Source of the DNA: Cupriavidus malaysiensis
GTDB lineage: Bacteria > Pseudomonadota > Gammaproteobacteria > Burkholderiales > Burkholderiaceae
Direction: 5' to 3'
Assembly: GCF_001854325.1 (NCBI RefSeq)
Contig: NZ_CP017755.1
Location: 1,984,001 to 2,048,000, forward strand
Length of the DNA stretch: 64,000 nt
The position numbers and the translations under genes were made by a program. The notes beneath the pieces were generated by a model. That model was not told where the DNA came from. It saw nothing but the letters and a program-made list of their open reading frames with translations, and made no database searches. The stretch's first letter is position 1; every line of letters starts with the position of its first letter. Positions 5,536 to 15,005 of this stretch are shown piece by piece.

Positions 5536-8292
5536 ATGCGGTCGCCACGCAGATCCAGCGTGCGCCTGAAGGGCTATGCCATCGCCGCCGTAGTCATCGG
5601 CGGCCTGATCCTCCTCGCCCGCCTGGCAGATCTCCTGGTCGAGTGGCTGTGGCTTTCTTCGATCGGCTACGCCAGCGTCTTCCGGGTCATTCTCTCCGCC
5701 AAGGTCTTCTTGTTCATTGCCGTGTTCGCCATCTCGGCGGGCATCCTATGGGCGGCGGGGATGGTGGCGCACCATTTTGCGAGCGGGCCTCGCGTGCTGG
5801 CGCTGCACACCGGCTCCTCCGGACCGCCACGGTTCATCGGCATGCCCGGCGACGTGGCGGCACGCATTCCCTGGCGTGCCGCCCTTGCCGGCGCGGCCGT
5901 CGTCATCGGGCTGTTCATCGCCGACAGTGAAATGTCGCGCTGGGACCTGGCGCTGCGCTTTCTGCACCAGGTTCCCTTCGGCGAGCAGGACCCGATCTTC
6001 GGCAAGGACATCGGTTTCTACCTCTTCTCGCTGCCGCTTTATCTTGCCCTGAAGAACTGGCTGTACTGGTTGCTGCTCTGGAGCACGGCCATCGCTGCCG
6101 TGATTTATGGGATACGTGGCGATATCGTGCTCGGGCCGCCTGCCATGCGGCTGGCTCCCGCCGTGGCGGCGCATGGCTCGGCGCTGCTGGGCCTGTTCTT
6201 CCTGTTGAAGGCCTGGTCGTACTGGCTGGACCGCTATCTGCTGCTGTACGGCGATAACGGCGTCGTGGTGGGCGCCAGCTATACGGACATCCACGTCGAG
6301 CTGCCCGTGCTGTGGCTGCTCGCCAGCCTTGCCATCGCCGCGGCCTGCGCATCGCTGGCCAATATGCGCCGCCGCGACTATCGCGTGCCGGTCGCCGCGG
6401 TCTTGCTGGTGTCCGGCGGCTCTTTCCTGCTGGCCCTGGTCTATCCGGCGCTGTTCCATCGCTTCTATGTCAAGCCGAGCGAACTGGAACTGGAGGCGCC
6501 CTTCATTGCCCGCAATATCGCGCTGACCCGCAGGGCCTATGGCCTGGAACAGATCGAGGTCAAGCCGTTTCCCGCCGAGCAGGGACTGGATCTCGCCAAG
6601 ATCGAGGCCAACCGGGCGACCATCGACAATGTCCGCCTGTGGGACGTGGCACCGCTGCTGGATACCTATGCGCAGCTGCAGGAGATCCGGACTTACTACA
6701 AGTTTCTCTCGCTGGACATCGACCGCTACCGCCTCGACAGCGGCTACCGCCAGGTCATGCTGTCCGCGCGCGAATTCGAGCCGGCCATGCTGCCGGCGAA
6801 TGCCAAGACCTGGGTGAACCTGCATCTTTTGTTCACCCACGGCAGCGGCATCGTGATGTCGCCGGTTACCGAGAAATCAGCGGAAGGGCTGCCTTCCTTC
6901 TATCTGCGGGATATTCCGCCGGTGGCCGCCGGCGGTCCGCCGGTCGGGCAACCGCGCATCTATTTCGGCGAAGGCACACGCGACTACGTCATCGTCAAAG
7001 GCAGCGTGCCGGAGTTCGACTACCCGCAGGGCAAGGACAATGCCTATACCAGCTACCAGGGGCGCGACGGCATCGCCATCGGCGGCCTGGCGCGGCGCAC
7101 CCTGTTCGCCTGGCAGCAGGGCGATGCCAACATCCTGCTGACCGGATACATCACCGGCCAAAGCCGGATCCTGATCCACCGCAATATCCAGGAACGGGTG
7201 CTGGCTATCGCGCCGTTCCTGAGCCTGGATCGGGACCCGTATATCGTGGCCAGCGGCGGGCGTCTTTACTGGATCCAGGATGCCTATACCACCAGCCGCT
7301 GGTTCCCCTATGCCCAGCCGGGCTTCGGCGAAAACTCCAACTACATCCGCAATGCGGCCAAGATCGTGATCGATGCCTATGACGGCGCCGTCGATTTCTA
7401 TGTCAGCGATCCCGCCGACCCGATCGTGCAGACGTACCGGCGGATCTTCCCGGCCTTGTTCAAACCCCTGTCCGCCATGCCGGCGGATCTGCAGCGGCAT
7501 ATCCGCTACCCCGAGGAGCTGTTCCGGATCCAGGCGCAGCTTTACGGCGCCTACCATATGGACGCGCCGGAAGTCTTCTATAACCGCGAGGATCTCTGGC
7601 AGTTCCCGCGCGCCCCGGCCGGCATAGACGGCACCAACGCTCCCGGCGCGCCCACCCCGCTGATGTCGCCCTACTACATGATCATGCGGCTTCCCGGCGA
7701 GGCGGACACCGAGTTCATCCTGATGATGCCGATGGTGCCCAGCCAGCGCGACAATATGATCGCGTGGCTGGCAGCCCGCTGCGATCCACCCGCATACGGC
7801 AAGCTCATCGTCTACGCCTTCCCCAAGGAGAAGCTGGTCTACGGCCCCTACCAGATCGAGGCACGCATCCAGCAGAACACCGAGATCTCGCAGCAGATCT
7901 CGCTATGGAACCAGATGGGCTCCCGCGTCATCCGCGGCCATCTCCTGGTCGTGCCGGTCGAGAACTCGATCCTCTACGTCTCGCCGCTCTACCTGCGCGC
8001 GGCGTCCGGCCAGTTGCCCGAATTGAAGCGCGTCATCGCGGCCTACGGCGACCGCGTGGTGATGGAAGACACCTTGGGCGAAGCCATCGCGGCGCTGTTC
8101 AAGGACAGCGCTCCGTCGGCACCATCCGCCCCCGGCCCGGCCGACGCACGCGCACGCGATGCGCTCGCCCACTATGACCGCGCCATCGAGCGGCTGAAGG
8201 CTGGAGACTGGAGCGGCTTCGGCGCGGAACTCGATGCGCTCAGGCCGCTGCTGGAAAAGCTTGGCGCCGACCGGGACGGCGAGCGCCGCTGA
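5536..8292 (+). CDS. UPF0182 family integral membrane protein
   Basis: This 918-residue protein matches UPF0182 (COG1615) in length and pattern. The N-terminal third has about seven transmembrane segments, beginning YAIAAVVIGGLILLARLADL and including a loop with LRFLHQVPFGEQDPIFGKDI. A large soluble, probably extracytoplasmic, domain follows, with the conserved block NYIRNAAKIVIDAYDGAVDF and segments around YPEELFRIQ and GPYQIEARIQQ. The family is widespread but its role is not established. Start codon ATG is preceded by AAGGAGAGGCA. It is transcribed alone; the next gene is convergent. Confidence 0.93.
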   Translation: MRSPRRSSVRLKGYAIAAVVIGGLILLARLADLLVEWLWLSSIGYASVFRVILSAKVFLFIAVFAISAGILWAAGMVAHHFASGPRVLALHTGSSGPPRFIGMPGDVAARIPWRAALAGAAVVIGLFIADSEMSRWDLALRFLHQVPFGEQDPIFGKDIGFYLFSLPLYLALKNWLYWLLLWSTAIAAVIYGIRGDIVLGPPAMRLAPAVAAHGSALLGLFFLLKAWSYWLDRYLLLYGDNGVVVGASYTDIHVELPVLWLLASLAIAAACASLANMRRRDYRVPVAAVLLVSGGSFLLALVYPALFHRFYVKPSELELEAPFIARNIALTRRAYGLEQIEVKPFPAEQGLDLAKIEANRATIDNVRLWDVAPLLDTYAQLQEIRTYYKFLSLDIDRYRLDSGYRQVMLSAREFEPAMLPANAKTWVNLHLLFTHGSGIVMSPVTEKSAEGLPSFYLRDIPPVAAGGPPVGQPRIYFGEGTRDYVIVKGSVPEFDYPQGKDNAYTSYQGRDGIAIGGLARRTLFAWQQGDANILLTGYITGQSRILIHRNIQERVLAIAPFLSLDRDPYIVASGGRLYWIQDAYTTSRWFPYAQPGFGENSNYIRNAAKIVIDAYDGAVDFYVSDPADPIVQTYRRIFPALFKPLSAMPADLQRHIRYPEELFRIQAQLYGAYHMDAPEVFYNREDLWQFPRAPAGIDGTNAPGAPTPLMSPYYMIMRLPGEADTEFILMMPMVPSQRDNMIAWLAARCDPPAYGKLIVYAFPKEKLVYGPYQIEARIQQNTEISQQISLWNQMGSRVIRGHLLVVPVENSILYVSPLYLRAASGQLPELKRVIAAYGDRVVMEDTLGEAIAALFKDSAPSAPSAPGPADARARDALAHYDRAIERLKAGDWSGFGAELDALRPLLEKLGADRDGERR

Positions 8293-8376
8293 GGTGCGGG
8301 TTTACGGCTTGCCCGCGCGCGGCGGCCCGGCCCGCCGACGGGCGGCATCCGCAGGGGTACGCGCGACTCTCGGGCG

Positions 8377-9678
8377 CTAGCCCCGCCCGCTCTCCTCGAT
8401 CGCCGCCGCCTCGACTTCCGCGTTGAATTCCCCATCCCTGGTGGCAATCAACCCCCTCGGCACCGCCGCAATCAGCGGCAGGATCAAGGCATAAACGAAC
8501 GTAGTCGCCACCACACAATAGACAAATCCCCATTCCTCCCCGCTGCGATAGATCCACGACCCCAGCAGGTCCCCCGCCCGCCCCGACAGCGCGAACACCC
8601 CGTCCACCAGCATCATCAGGGTTCCCTGCAGCCCCGGCGGGCAGGCGCGCATCGCCAGGTCGAAGTAGGCCGCGGTAGCCACGCCGCCCATCAGCCCGAT
8701 CGGCGCCGCCAGCACCAGCGCGAGATTGGCCGAGTGGATGAAGGCCAGCGGGATCATCTGCGGAATGGCAACCAGAGTGCCCCACCACAGCAGCTTGCTC
8801 AGCGCCACCCTCTTGCACAGGTAGCCGTACAGCAGGAAGGTCGGCACGAAGGCGGCGGCGAAGATGCCGTTGTAGTAGGAGTAGACGGCATCGGAGGCGT
8901 GCAGCGTATTGCTCAGGTAGAACTGCAGCGGCGTGGCGGCGCCCGGCGCGAAGTTCCACAGGAAGCAGATCAGCAGCGCGGGGTAGATGGCCCGATGGTT
9001 GACCAGCCGGCGGACGTTGCCGACGAAGTCCGTGCTCCTGGCCTGCGGTTGCTCGTAGGCATGGCGGAAGACGGAGGCCGGTTTCCACAGGGACAGCAGG
9101 GCGAGGCCGAGATTGAGCACCGCCACCAGCAGGAAGGCTTGCTGCGCGCCGAGGTGGTCGGAGACGTAGCCGGAGGCGAAGGCGCTCGCCACGACCGGGA
9201 TGGTGCCGACGACGTTCCATAGAGCGCTCAGCCGGCCGGACATCAGCTTTTCCTGGCCGACCAGCGCGATCAGCCCTTGGTAGGCGGCGGCGACGAAGCG
9301 GGAGGACAGCATCGCCAGCAGCATGCCGAGGCCCAGGCTCGCATAGGAAAGGCCACTGAAGGCCATGCCGAGCAGCGCGACGGCGGTGAGCGGGGCGAAG
9401 ATCAGGAAGAAGCCGCGGTCGCGCCAGCCCAGCGGGTTCCATTGGTCGCGCGCGAGGCCGAAGGCGAAGGCGAAGTAGACCGGAATGCCGGTCAGCAGCC
9501 GGAACACGGAAATCTCCGTGGCGGTGGCGTGCAGCTGGTTCTTGAGCAGGTAGGAAGTCTGGATATCGACCAGCGCGCCGCCCGGTGCGGCCAGGTAGGT
9601 GAGCAGGGTCAGGCAGCCGAAGTACAGCAGGGTCCGGTCGCGGCCTTCGGCACCGTTATGACCTGAAGCGGCCAGCAT
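8377..9678 (-). CDS. MFS transporter
   Basis: This 433-residue protein has about twelve hydrophobic segments. It begins LLYFGCLTLLTYLAAPGGAL and contains MFS-type loops (FGLARDQWNPLGWRDRGFF, GYVSDHLGAQQAF). The overall look is that of folate-biopterin (BT1) or AmpG-like carriers. The start at 9678 was chosen because GTGGGGGAC precedes it and because upstream residues are basic, non-membrane sequence. Substrate is unknown. It is convergent with UPF0182; the TetR gene upstream is on the same strand but about 180 bases away, so a shared transcript is possible but not shown. Confidence 0.82.
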   Translation of the reverse strand: MLAASGHNGAEGRDRTLLYFGCLTLLTYLAAPGGALVDIQTSYLLKNQLHATATEISVFRLLTGIPVYFAFAFGLARDQWNPLGWRDRGFFLIFAPLTAVALLGMAFSGLSYASLGLGMLLAMLSSRFVAAAYQGLIALVGQEKLMSGRLSALWNVVGTIPVVASAFASGYVSDHLGAQQAFLLVAVLNLGLALLSLWKPASVFRHAYEQPQARSTDFVGNVRRLVNHRAIYPALLICFLWNFAPGAATPLQFYLSNTLHASDAVYSYYNGIFAAAFVPTFLLYGYLCKRVALSKLLWWGTLVAIPQMIPLAFIHSANLALVLAAPIGLMGGVATAAYFDLAMRACPPGLQGTLMMLVDGVFALSGRAGDLLGSWIYRSGEEWGFVYCVVATTFVYALILPLIAAVPRGLIATRDGEFNAEVEAAAIEESGRG

Positions 9679-9857
9679 ATGCGTCCCCCACGCGGCAAGA
9701 GCGGGATGGCGTCCGGTGCCGGGCAGGCGGCCGGAACGGCTCGTGGCCCCACGTCCTTGGGCACCGGCGCGGCGATGGCTGCCGCCGGCGGCCAACCGGG
9801 CGGTCGTGGTGCCGACATGCCAAGGTGCGCCCGCTTGTCGCTGCCGTCAAGCCGGAA

Positions 9858-10490
9858 TCACGCACGGCCCAGGCGCTCGAGATAGGCAACCAACATATCG
9901 GCCATGGCGTCCGCGTAGATATCGATTTCCTCGTCGCAGCGCGGCGCCTCCGAGAACTGCTTGCCGACCGCGCCGAGCGTGCTGGCGATCAGCCCGCCGG
10001 CCAGCGCCCGCGTCGCGTCCGAGGCCGCGGGCAGGGCCTCGCGCATGAAGGCGTCGACGATGCCCTGCCCCGCCGCCTTCACCTCCTGCGCTTCGGGCGC
10101 ATCGCGATAGAGCGGTGCGGCGTCGTTGAGCGCCCCCCGGATGGCGGCTTCTTCGCATTCGGAACGCAGGAAGGTGTGCACCAGGATGCGCAGCCGTTCG
10201 AACGGCGGCCGGGCGCGGTCTTCGAGAATGGCGCGCAGCAGTTCGGTGGTCCGGCGCCATTCGTCGCTTTGCAGGCGGAACAGGATGGCCGCCTTGTTGG
10301 GGAAGTACTGGTACAGCGAGCCGACGCTGACGCCGGCCCGCTCGGCCACGCGCGCGGTGGTGAAACGTGGCGCGCCTTCTTCGGCCAGAACCTGAACAGC
10401 GGCTTGCAGGACGGCCGTGACCAGTTCGGTGGAGCGGGCCTGCCGGGGCTGTTTTCGCGAGGCAATCTGGGTGTTTCGGCGCGGCGGCAT
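9858..10490 (-). CDS. TetR/AcrR family transcriptional regulator
   Basis: This 210-residue protein has the TetR N-terminal helix-turn-helix at about residues 25-70 (ARVAERAGVSVGSLYQYFPN, then KAAILF) followed by an all-helical ligand-binding domain. It is divergent from the O-methyltransferase gene, with 79 bases between the two start codons, so it probably represses that gene and itself. The inducer is unknown. Length and domain order are normal for the family. Confidence 0.9.
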   Translation of the reverse strand: MPPRRNTQIASRKQPRQARSTELVTAVLQAAVQVLAEEGAPRFTTARVAERAGVSVGSLYQYFPNKAAILFRLQSDEWRRTTELLRAILEDRARPPFERLRILVHTFLRSECEEAAIRGALNDAAPLYRDAPEAQEVKAAGQGIVDAFMREALPAASDATRALAGGLIASTLGAVGKQFSEAPRCDEEIDIYADAMADMLVAYLERLGRA

Positions 10491-10514
10491 GGGGTGGTCG
10501 GCAATGCGAATAGA

Positions 10515-10545
10515 AAACCTGAAGGATTCGTCGCATTATAGGTTT
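10515..10545. promoter_or_regulatory. Candidate TetR operator in the divergent region
   Basis: AAACCT (10515-10520) and AGGTTT (10540-10545) form an inverted repeat with a 19-base spacer between the divergent TetR and O-methyltransferase starts. The placement fits a TetR site, but the half-sites are short. Confidence 0.3.
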
Positions 10546-10569
10546 CACTCTTTCAATGAGGAAAGCCCG

Positions 10570-11235
10570 ATGACTACCCTGACCACCTCCCCCGTCGCTC
10601 CCTTGCTGGAACGCCTGTTCGCCGAGGCCGACGCGGCCTCACCGGCGCTGCTTGCCGGCTTCGCCGACCTCGCGCCGGCCGAGCGCGCACGGCTGCTGCA
10701 GAGCAAGACCGATTATCTCGAGCTCTATGGCCGCCTGAAGGACGTGCCGCTGCCGGTCTCGCGCGCAACCGGCCGCCTGCTCTACCTGCTGGCGCGCGGC
10801 TGCGGCGCGCGCAGCATCGTGGAGTTCGGCACCTCTTTCGGCATCTCGACCCTGCACCTGGCGGCGGCGCTGCGTGACAACGGCGGCGGCCACCTGATCA
10901 CCAGCGAGTTCGAGCCGTCCAAGGTAACGCGCGCCCGCGCCAACCTGGCCGCCGCCGGCCTCCACGACCTGGTGGAAATCCGTGTGGGCGACGCCCTGCA
11001 GACACTGGCCTCCGACCTGCCCGCGCGCATCGACCTGCTGCTGCTCGACGGCGCCAAGGCGCTCTACCCCGACATCCTCGCCCTGGTGGAGAGCCGGCTG
11101 CGGCCCGGCGCGCTGATCGTGGCCGACAACGCCGATGACAGCCCGGAATACCTGGCGCGCGTGCGCGCGCCGGCAGCAGGCTATCTGTCGGTGCCGTTCG
11201 CGGAGGATGTGGAGTTGTCGATGCGGCTGGGCTGA
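10570..11235 (+). CDS. O-methyltransferase, class I SAM-dependent
   Basis: This 221-residue protein has the SAM-binding motif I SIVEFGTSFGISTLHLAAAL, an acidic second motif (ITSEFEPSKV), and the motif DLLLLDGAKALYPDI typical of the catechol/caffeoyl-CoA O-methyltransferase family. The start at 10570 has TGAGGAAAG just upstream. It is divergent from the TetR gene, which probably controls it. The acceptor substrate is unknown; a small aromatic or xenobiotic compound is plausible by family and regulator type. Confidence 0.87.
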   Translation: MTTLTTSPVAPLLERLFAEADAASPALLAGFADLAPAERARLLQSKTDYLELYGRLKDVPLPVSRATGRLLYLLARGCGARSIVEFGTSFGISTLHLAAALRDNGGGHLITSEFEPSKVTRARANLAAAGLHDLVEIRVGDALQTLASDLPARIDLLLLDGAKALYPDILALVESRLRPGALIVADNADDSPEYLARVRAPAAGYLSVPFAEDVELSMRLG

Positions 11236-11322
11236 GCCTGCGCTGACTGGCATCATGGCGGATTGGCAAGGCAATCGCGCAATTCCCGCCCTGCCCATTG
11301 GATACCCCATCCTGCCACCCAC

Positions 11323-11889
11323 ATGAAACCAGCACCACGGATCTTCCTCAAGGCATTGCTCAGCGTCCCGGTCGGCTACGGCCTGGCCTATCCCTTCTTC
11401 CACCCCGAGGCCGGCGGCGGCATCCTCGCTGAAATGCAGCGCTTCGGTCAGGGCACCGGCGCGGCCGTGGCCCTGGTCTTCCTCGCCCTGGTCTACCTGT
11501 ACGCCCGTGACCTGAAGACGTCGCTGTCGCTGGTCTCGCCACAGGCCCGCCGCGCTTCCCCTGCCAGCGTATGGCTGATGTTCCTGCTGCCCTACAACTT
11601 CATCGAAGACTTCTGCATCGTGGCGAACGTCGCGCGCTCCCTGGAGGCGCAAGCGCGTTCCCACGCAGGCCTGGCGCGGTTCCGCTCCTTCGGCCTGGCA
11701 AGCGGCATCGGCTGGTGTGCGGCGCAGCTCGTCTCATTGCTGCCGAACGCGCTGGGATCGGCCGCCGGCCTGGCCGCGCTCGTCTTCTGGGCCTGGCATT
11801 GGGCCTTCATCCGCCGGGCCAATCGCGTTCTCGGGCAGGCTGCCGAACCTGCATCGCGCCAAGTGCGCCGCCAACAGGGGGGCGCCTGA
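11323..11889 (+). CDS. Small integral membrane protein
   Basis: This 188-residue protein has about four hydrophobic segments (ALLSVPVGYGLAYPFF, GAAVALVFLALVYLYA, ASGIGWCAAQLVSLLP, AGLAALVFWAWHWAFI) and a basic C-terminus. I do not recognise a named family. It follows the O-methyltransferase on the same strand after about 87 bases, so it may share its transcript. ATG at 11323 was chosen because it begins the basic, membrane-compatible N-terminus MKPAPRIFLK. Confidence 0.65.
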   Translation: MKPAPRIFLKALLSVPVGYGLAYPFFHPEAGGGILAEMQRFGQGTGAAVALVFLALVYLYARDLKTSLSLVSPQARRASPASVWLMFLLPYNFIEDFCIVANVARSLEAQARSHAGLARFRSFGLASGIGWCAAQLVSLLPNALGSAAGLAALVFWAWHWAFIRRANRVLGQAAEPASRQVRRQQGGA

Positions 11890-12075
11890 GAAGCGTGGCC
11901 CCGGGCAGGCGCATCGCGTGCGTCCCCGGCCGCCGCAGCCACCACGCGCCAGCGCCGGCCTTCGCTTCCGGCCCGTCGCGCAGTGAGCCGAAGCCGGCCC
12001 GGCGCTCGTCGTCCTGCCCGGTAGCCCCCGGTCCTGCCACAACGTCGCCGCGTGGCACGGCTGAGGCCATCGCCC

Positions 12076-13275
12076 TCAGCGCAGCAACCCTCGCAAGGCC
12101 GCAACGAGCCGCCCTGCCTCCTCCACCGTGGTCAGGTAGCTGACCGATGCCCGCGCCACCTGGTCCAGGCCGCGCGCGCGCATGTCGAGCGGCGTATAGG
12201 GAATGCCGCTGGTGCCGATCGAGATACCCTGTGCCGCCAGCGCGCGCTGCAGCGCGGCCGGCTCGTGCCCGGCCACCTGGAAGGCCACCAGGCCGGAGCG
12301 TTCGGTGCCCGCGTCGAGCACCGTCACGCCGGCAACCGCGGCCAGCTCCGCGCGCAGGTGGGCGGCCGTGGCCAAGATCCGCGCGCGGATGGCCGGCAGG
12401 CCGATGGCCAGCGCTTCGCGCAGCGCGTTGGCGAGACCGCAGCGCAACGCCAGCGAGGCCTCCGCCGCTTCGAAGCGGCCGGCGTCCTGGCGCAGCCGCG
12501 GCTCGCCATGGGCGTCGAGCGGCGCGGCATGGCGGTCGACCCAGGCCGGCGTGGCCATGCGCGGCAGGAACCCGCGCCGTACATAGAGCAGGCCGGTACC
12601 GCGCGGCGCGCGCAGCGCCTTGCGGCCAGCCGCGCTCAGCACGTCGCAGCCGAGGCGGGCCACGTCGACCGGCAACTGGCCGACCGCCTGCGCGGCATCG
12701 ACGAAGTACGGGATGCCATGGCGGCGCGCCACCTGGCCCACGGCCTCGGCCGGATTGATCAGGCCGCCGTTGGCCGGCAGCCAGGTCAGCGCGATCAGGC
12801 GCACGCGTTCGTCCAGCATGGCCTCGAGCGCGGCGGGATCGACCGTGCCGTCCGGCGCGCAGGGGATGGTTTCGACCGAAGCCCCGGCCTCGCGTGCCGC
12901 CAACTGCATGACCGCAAGATTGCCGCCCCATTCGTGGCGGCTGACCAGCATGCGCTCGCCCGCACGCCAGCGGCCCAGCGCGGCGAAGGCGCTGCCCCAG
13001 CCTTGCGAGGTGCCGCCGGTCAGGGCGATCTCGTCGGGCCCGGCGTTGAGCAGCGTGGCGGCGAGCACGCGCGCCTGCTCGCTCTGCTCCGCGGCGGCCA
13101 CGCCGGCCTCCATCGGCCCGCGCGTGGCCTCGCGCTCCAGGTGGGCGTGGATCGCGCCGAGGGTGGCGGCGGAGGGCAAGGAAGCGCCCGCGTGGTTGAA
13201 GTGGATGGTCGTGCGCGTGCCGGGCGTGGCGGCGCGCAAGGCGTCGACCGCGGCGTCGGTGAGCAGTGCGGTCAT
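12076..13275 (-). CDS. Class V aminotransferase-fold PLP enzyme
   Basis: This 399-residue protein follows the aminotransferase class V fold: TIHFNHAGASLPS near the N-terminus, ALTGGTSQGWGSAFAALGRW as phosphate-binding region, PYFVDAAQAVGQLPVDVARL with the cofactor-stacking Asp, and SAAGRKALRAPRGTG with the PLP lysine. Relatives include cysteine desulfurases, isopenicillin-N epimerase-like enzymes and C-S lyases. The sequence does not settle the reaction. It lies 6 bases after a RidA-family gene on the same strand. RidA proteins hydrolyse reactive enamine/imine intermediates released by PLP enzymes, so the pair probably acts in one amino-acid degradation. Confidence 0.85.
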   Translation of the reverse strand: MTALLTDAAVDALRAATPGTRTTIHFNHAGASLPSAATLGAIHAHLEREATRGPMEAGVAAAEQSEQARVLAATLLNAGPDEIALTGGTSQGWGSAFAALGRWRAGERMLVSRHEWGGNLAVMQLAAREAGASVETIPCAPDGTVDPAALEAMLDERVRLIALTWLPANGGLINPAEAVGQVARRHGIPYFVDAAQAVGQLPVDVARLGCDVLSAAGRKALRAPRGTGLLYVRRGFLPRMATPAWVDRHAAPLDAHGEPRLRQDAGRFEAAEASLALRCGLANALREALAIGLPAIRARILATAAHLRAELAAVAGVTVLDAGTERSGLVAFQVAGHEPAALQRALAAQGISIGTSGIPYTPLDMRARGLDQVARASVSYLTTVEEAGRLVAALRGLLR

Positions 13276-13281
13276 GGCGGA

Positions 13282-13791
13282 TCAGGCTGCGGGCTGGCCA
13301 GGCTGGCCGGACGGCGCGTTCAGCGGCCGCAGGGCGACCACGGCCTCGATCTCGACGGCGCTGCCGGTGGGCAGCTCCGCCACGCCGACGGCGCTGCGCG
13401 CGTGCCGGCCGGCCTCGCCGAAGACCTGCACCATCAGGTTGGAGGCGCCGTCGGCCACCGCGCTCTGCCGGCGGAAGCCCGGCGCGCTGGCGACGAAGAC
13501 GCCGAGGCGCACGATGCGCGCCACGCGGTCGAGGCGGTCGCCGGTGGCGGCCGCGATCTGCGCCAGCACAGCCAGCGCGCACAATCGCGCCGCCTCGATA
13601 CCCTCGGCCTCCGTGACCTCGGCGCCGAGGTGGCCGACGCAGGCCGTCTCGCCCTGGCGGCGCGCGATCTGGCCGGAGATATACAGCAGGTTGCCCTCCT
13701 GCACGAAGGGAACATAGTTGGCGGCCGGCGCGGCGGCGGCCTCCAGGTGCAGGCCGAGTTCGGCCGCGCGTGCGCTGAGGGACTGGGTCAT
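13282..13791 (-). CDS. RidA/YjgF family protein
   Basis: This 169-residue protein begins with a helix-rich stretch, then LLYISGQIARRQGET and RLCALAVLAQIAAATGDRLD, and ends with SAVGVAELPTGSAVEIEAVV. These are the hallmarks of the YjgF/YER057c/UK114 fold; the last motif matches the region around the active-site arginine and VEIEA strand. It resembles the longer 'atu0270'-type subgroup. Its likely role is deamination of enamine or imine intermediates made by the adjacent PLP enzyme. It is first in a two-gene unit, downstream of a LysR gene read in the same direction. Confidence 0.88.
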   Translation of the reverse strand: MTQSLSARAAELGLHLEAAAAPAANYVPFVQEGNLLYISGQIARRQGETACVGHLGAEVTEAEGIEAARLCALAVLAQIAAATGDRLDRVARIVRLGVFVASAPGFRRQSAVADGASNLMVQVFGEAGRHARSAVGVAELPTGSAVEIEAVVALRPLNAPSGQPGQPAA

Positions 13792-13881
13792 GGGGATCGC
13801 TCGGGTCGGGGATCGCGGGTTGCGGCTTGCAGGTTGCGATCGGGAAGTCCCATGCTAGCGCCGGCCGCGGCGCCTGACCAA

Positions 13882-14889
13882 TCAATCCTTTGCGCGCACG
13901 GATGAGCCAGATTGATCCATGCCGCCGTCGTCCTTGCCGAGCGGCGCCGCGCCTGCGTTGCCGACCTCCTCCACGGCTTGCGCGGCCACGGCCATCAGCC
14001 AGTCGCAGAAGGTCTCCAGCGCCGCGCCGCGCGGCCCGTTCGCCGTCACCAGCCACCAGCCGATGTCCGGGTCGTCCAGCACCATGCCGGGCAAAGCGTG
14101 CACCAGCGCGCCGCTGGCGAGCTGCGGCCCGATCAGGCGGTGACGGCCCATGGCGATGCCCTGGCCGGCCAACGCGGCCTCGACCACGATGTTGTAGTCA
14201 TGCAGGTGCACGGTCTGCGCCTGGCCCAGGTCCAGGCCGAAGCGGGCCGCCCAGGCGGCCCACTCGAAGGGCTCGCTGGCGTGCGAGCTGAGGATGGGGA
14301 AGCGCAGCAGGTCCTGCGGGCGCAGCCGCCGCGGCGGCCGCCCCGGGCCGGCGAGCAGCGCCGGCGCGCACACCACCGCCAGCCGTTCCGGCATCAGCTT
14401 GCGCGCGCGCAGGCCGGGCCACTTGCCGCGGCCGTAGCGGATCGCCACGTCCACCTCGCCGCGCGCGAGGTCGGCCAGCGCGATGTCGGGCCGCAGGCGC
14501 AGTTCGATACCCGGGTGCGCCGCGTGGAAGCCGCGCAGGCGCGAGGCCAGCCAGCGCGTGCCGAAGGAGGCCAGCAGCCCGACCGTCAGCACGCTCGGCG
14601 CGGACGCGGCGCGGATCGCTTCGGTACCCAGCCGCAGGCGCTCGAAGGCCGCCGCCACGTGGATGTGGTAGGCCTGCCCTGCCTCGGTCAGCGCGACCGC
14701 GCGCGGGCGCCGCGCGAACAGCGGCAGGCCCAGGTCTTCCTCCAGTTTCTTGATATGGTGGCTGACCGCGCTCTGGGTCACGTTCAGTTCCTGCGCCGCG
14801 CTGCTGAAGCTCAGGTGGCGCGCCACCGCCTCGAAGACGCGCAGGGACAGCAGCGGCGGGATGGGGCGCACGGAACGCATGGCAGGCAC
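13882..14889 (-). CDS. LysR family regulator, GcvA-like
   Basis: This 335-residue protein has the LysR helix-turn-helix at residues 12-70 (LLSLRVFEAVARHLSFSSAA, ELNVTQSAVSHHIKKLEEDL) and an effector domain with GLLASFGTRWLASRLRGFH and LARGEVDVAIRYGRGKWPGL, the pattern of GcvA-type regulators. An alternative start three codons later (14880) is equally possible. It lies directly upstream of the RidA/aminotransferase pair on the same strand, about 90 bases away, and is the best candidate to control it. The C-terminal tail after about residue 310 is extended and low in structure. Confidence 0.9.
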   Translation of the reverse strand: MPAMRSVRPIPPLLSLRVFEAVARHLSFSSAAQELNVTQSAVSHHIKKLEEDLGLPLFARRPRAVALTEAGQAYHIHVAAAFERLRLGTEAIRAASAPSVLTVGLLASFGTRWLASRLRGFHAAHPGIELRLRPDIALADLARGEVDVAIRYGRGKWPGLRARKLMPERLAVVCAPALLAGPGRPPRRLRPQDLLRFPILSSHASEPFEWAAWAARFGLDLGQAQTVHLHDYNIVVEAALAGQGIAMGRHRLIGPQLASGALVHALPGMVLDDPDIGWWLVTANGPRGAALETFCDWLMAVAAQAVEEVGNAGAAPLGKDDGGMDQSGSSVRAKD

Positions 14890-15005
14890 GGCAACAAGGC
14901 AGGATGCGGAAGGCGGACCATTCTACGCCACGCCTCACGCGCCGCCGCGGCCACGCTGGCGCTCAGCGCGCATCGGCCCCGCCCCTCGCGGGCGCTTCGT
15001 CCCCG

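Noticed and set aside
12052..13905. A 617-residue plus-strand frame over the aminotransferase and RidA genes
   Set aside because: Gly/Arg/Gln/His-rich shadow without a domain; the minus-strand genes carry PLP and RidA motifs.
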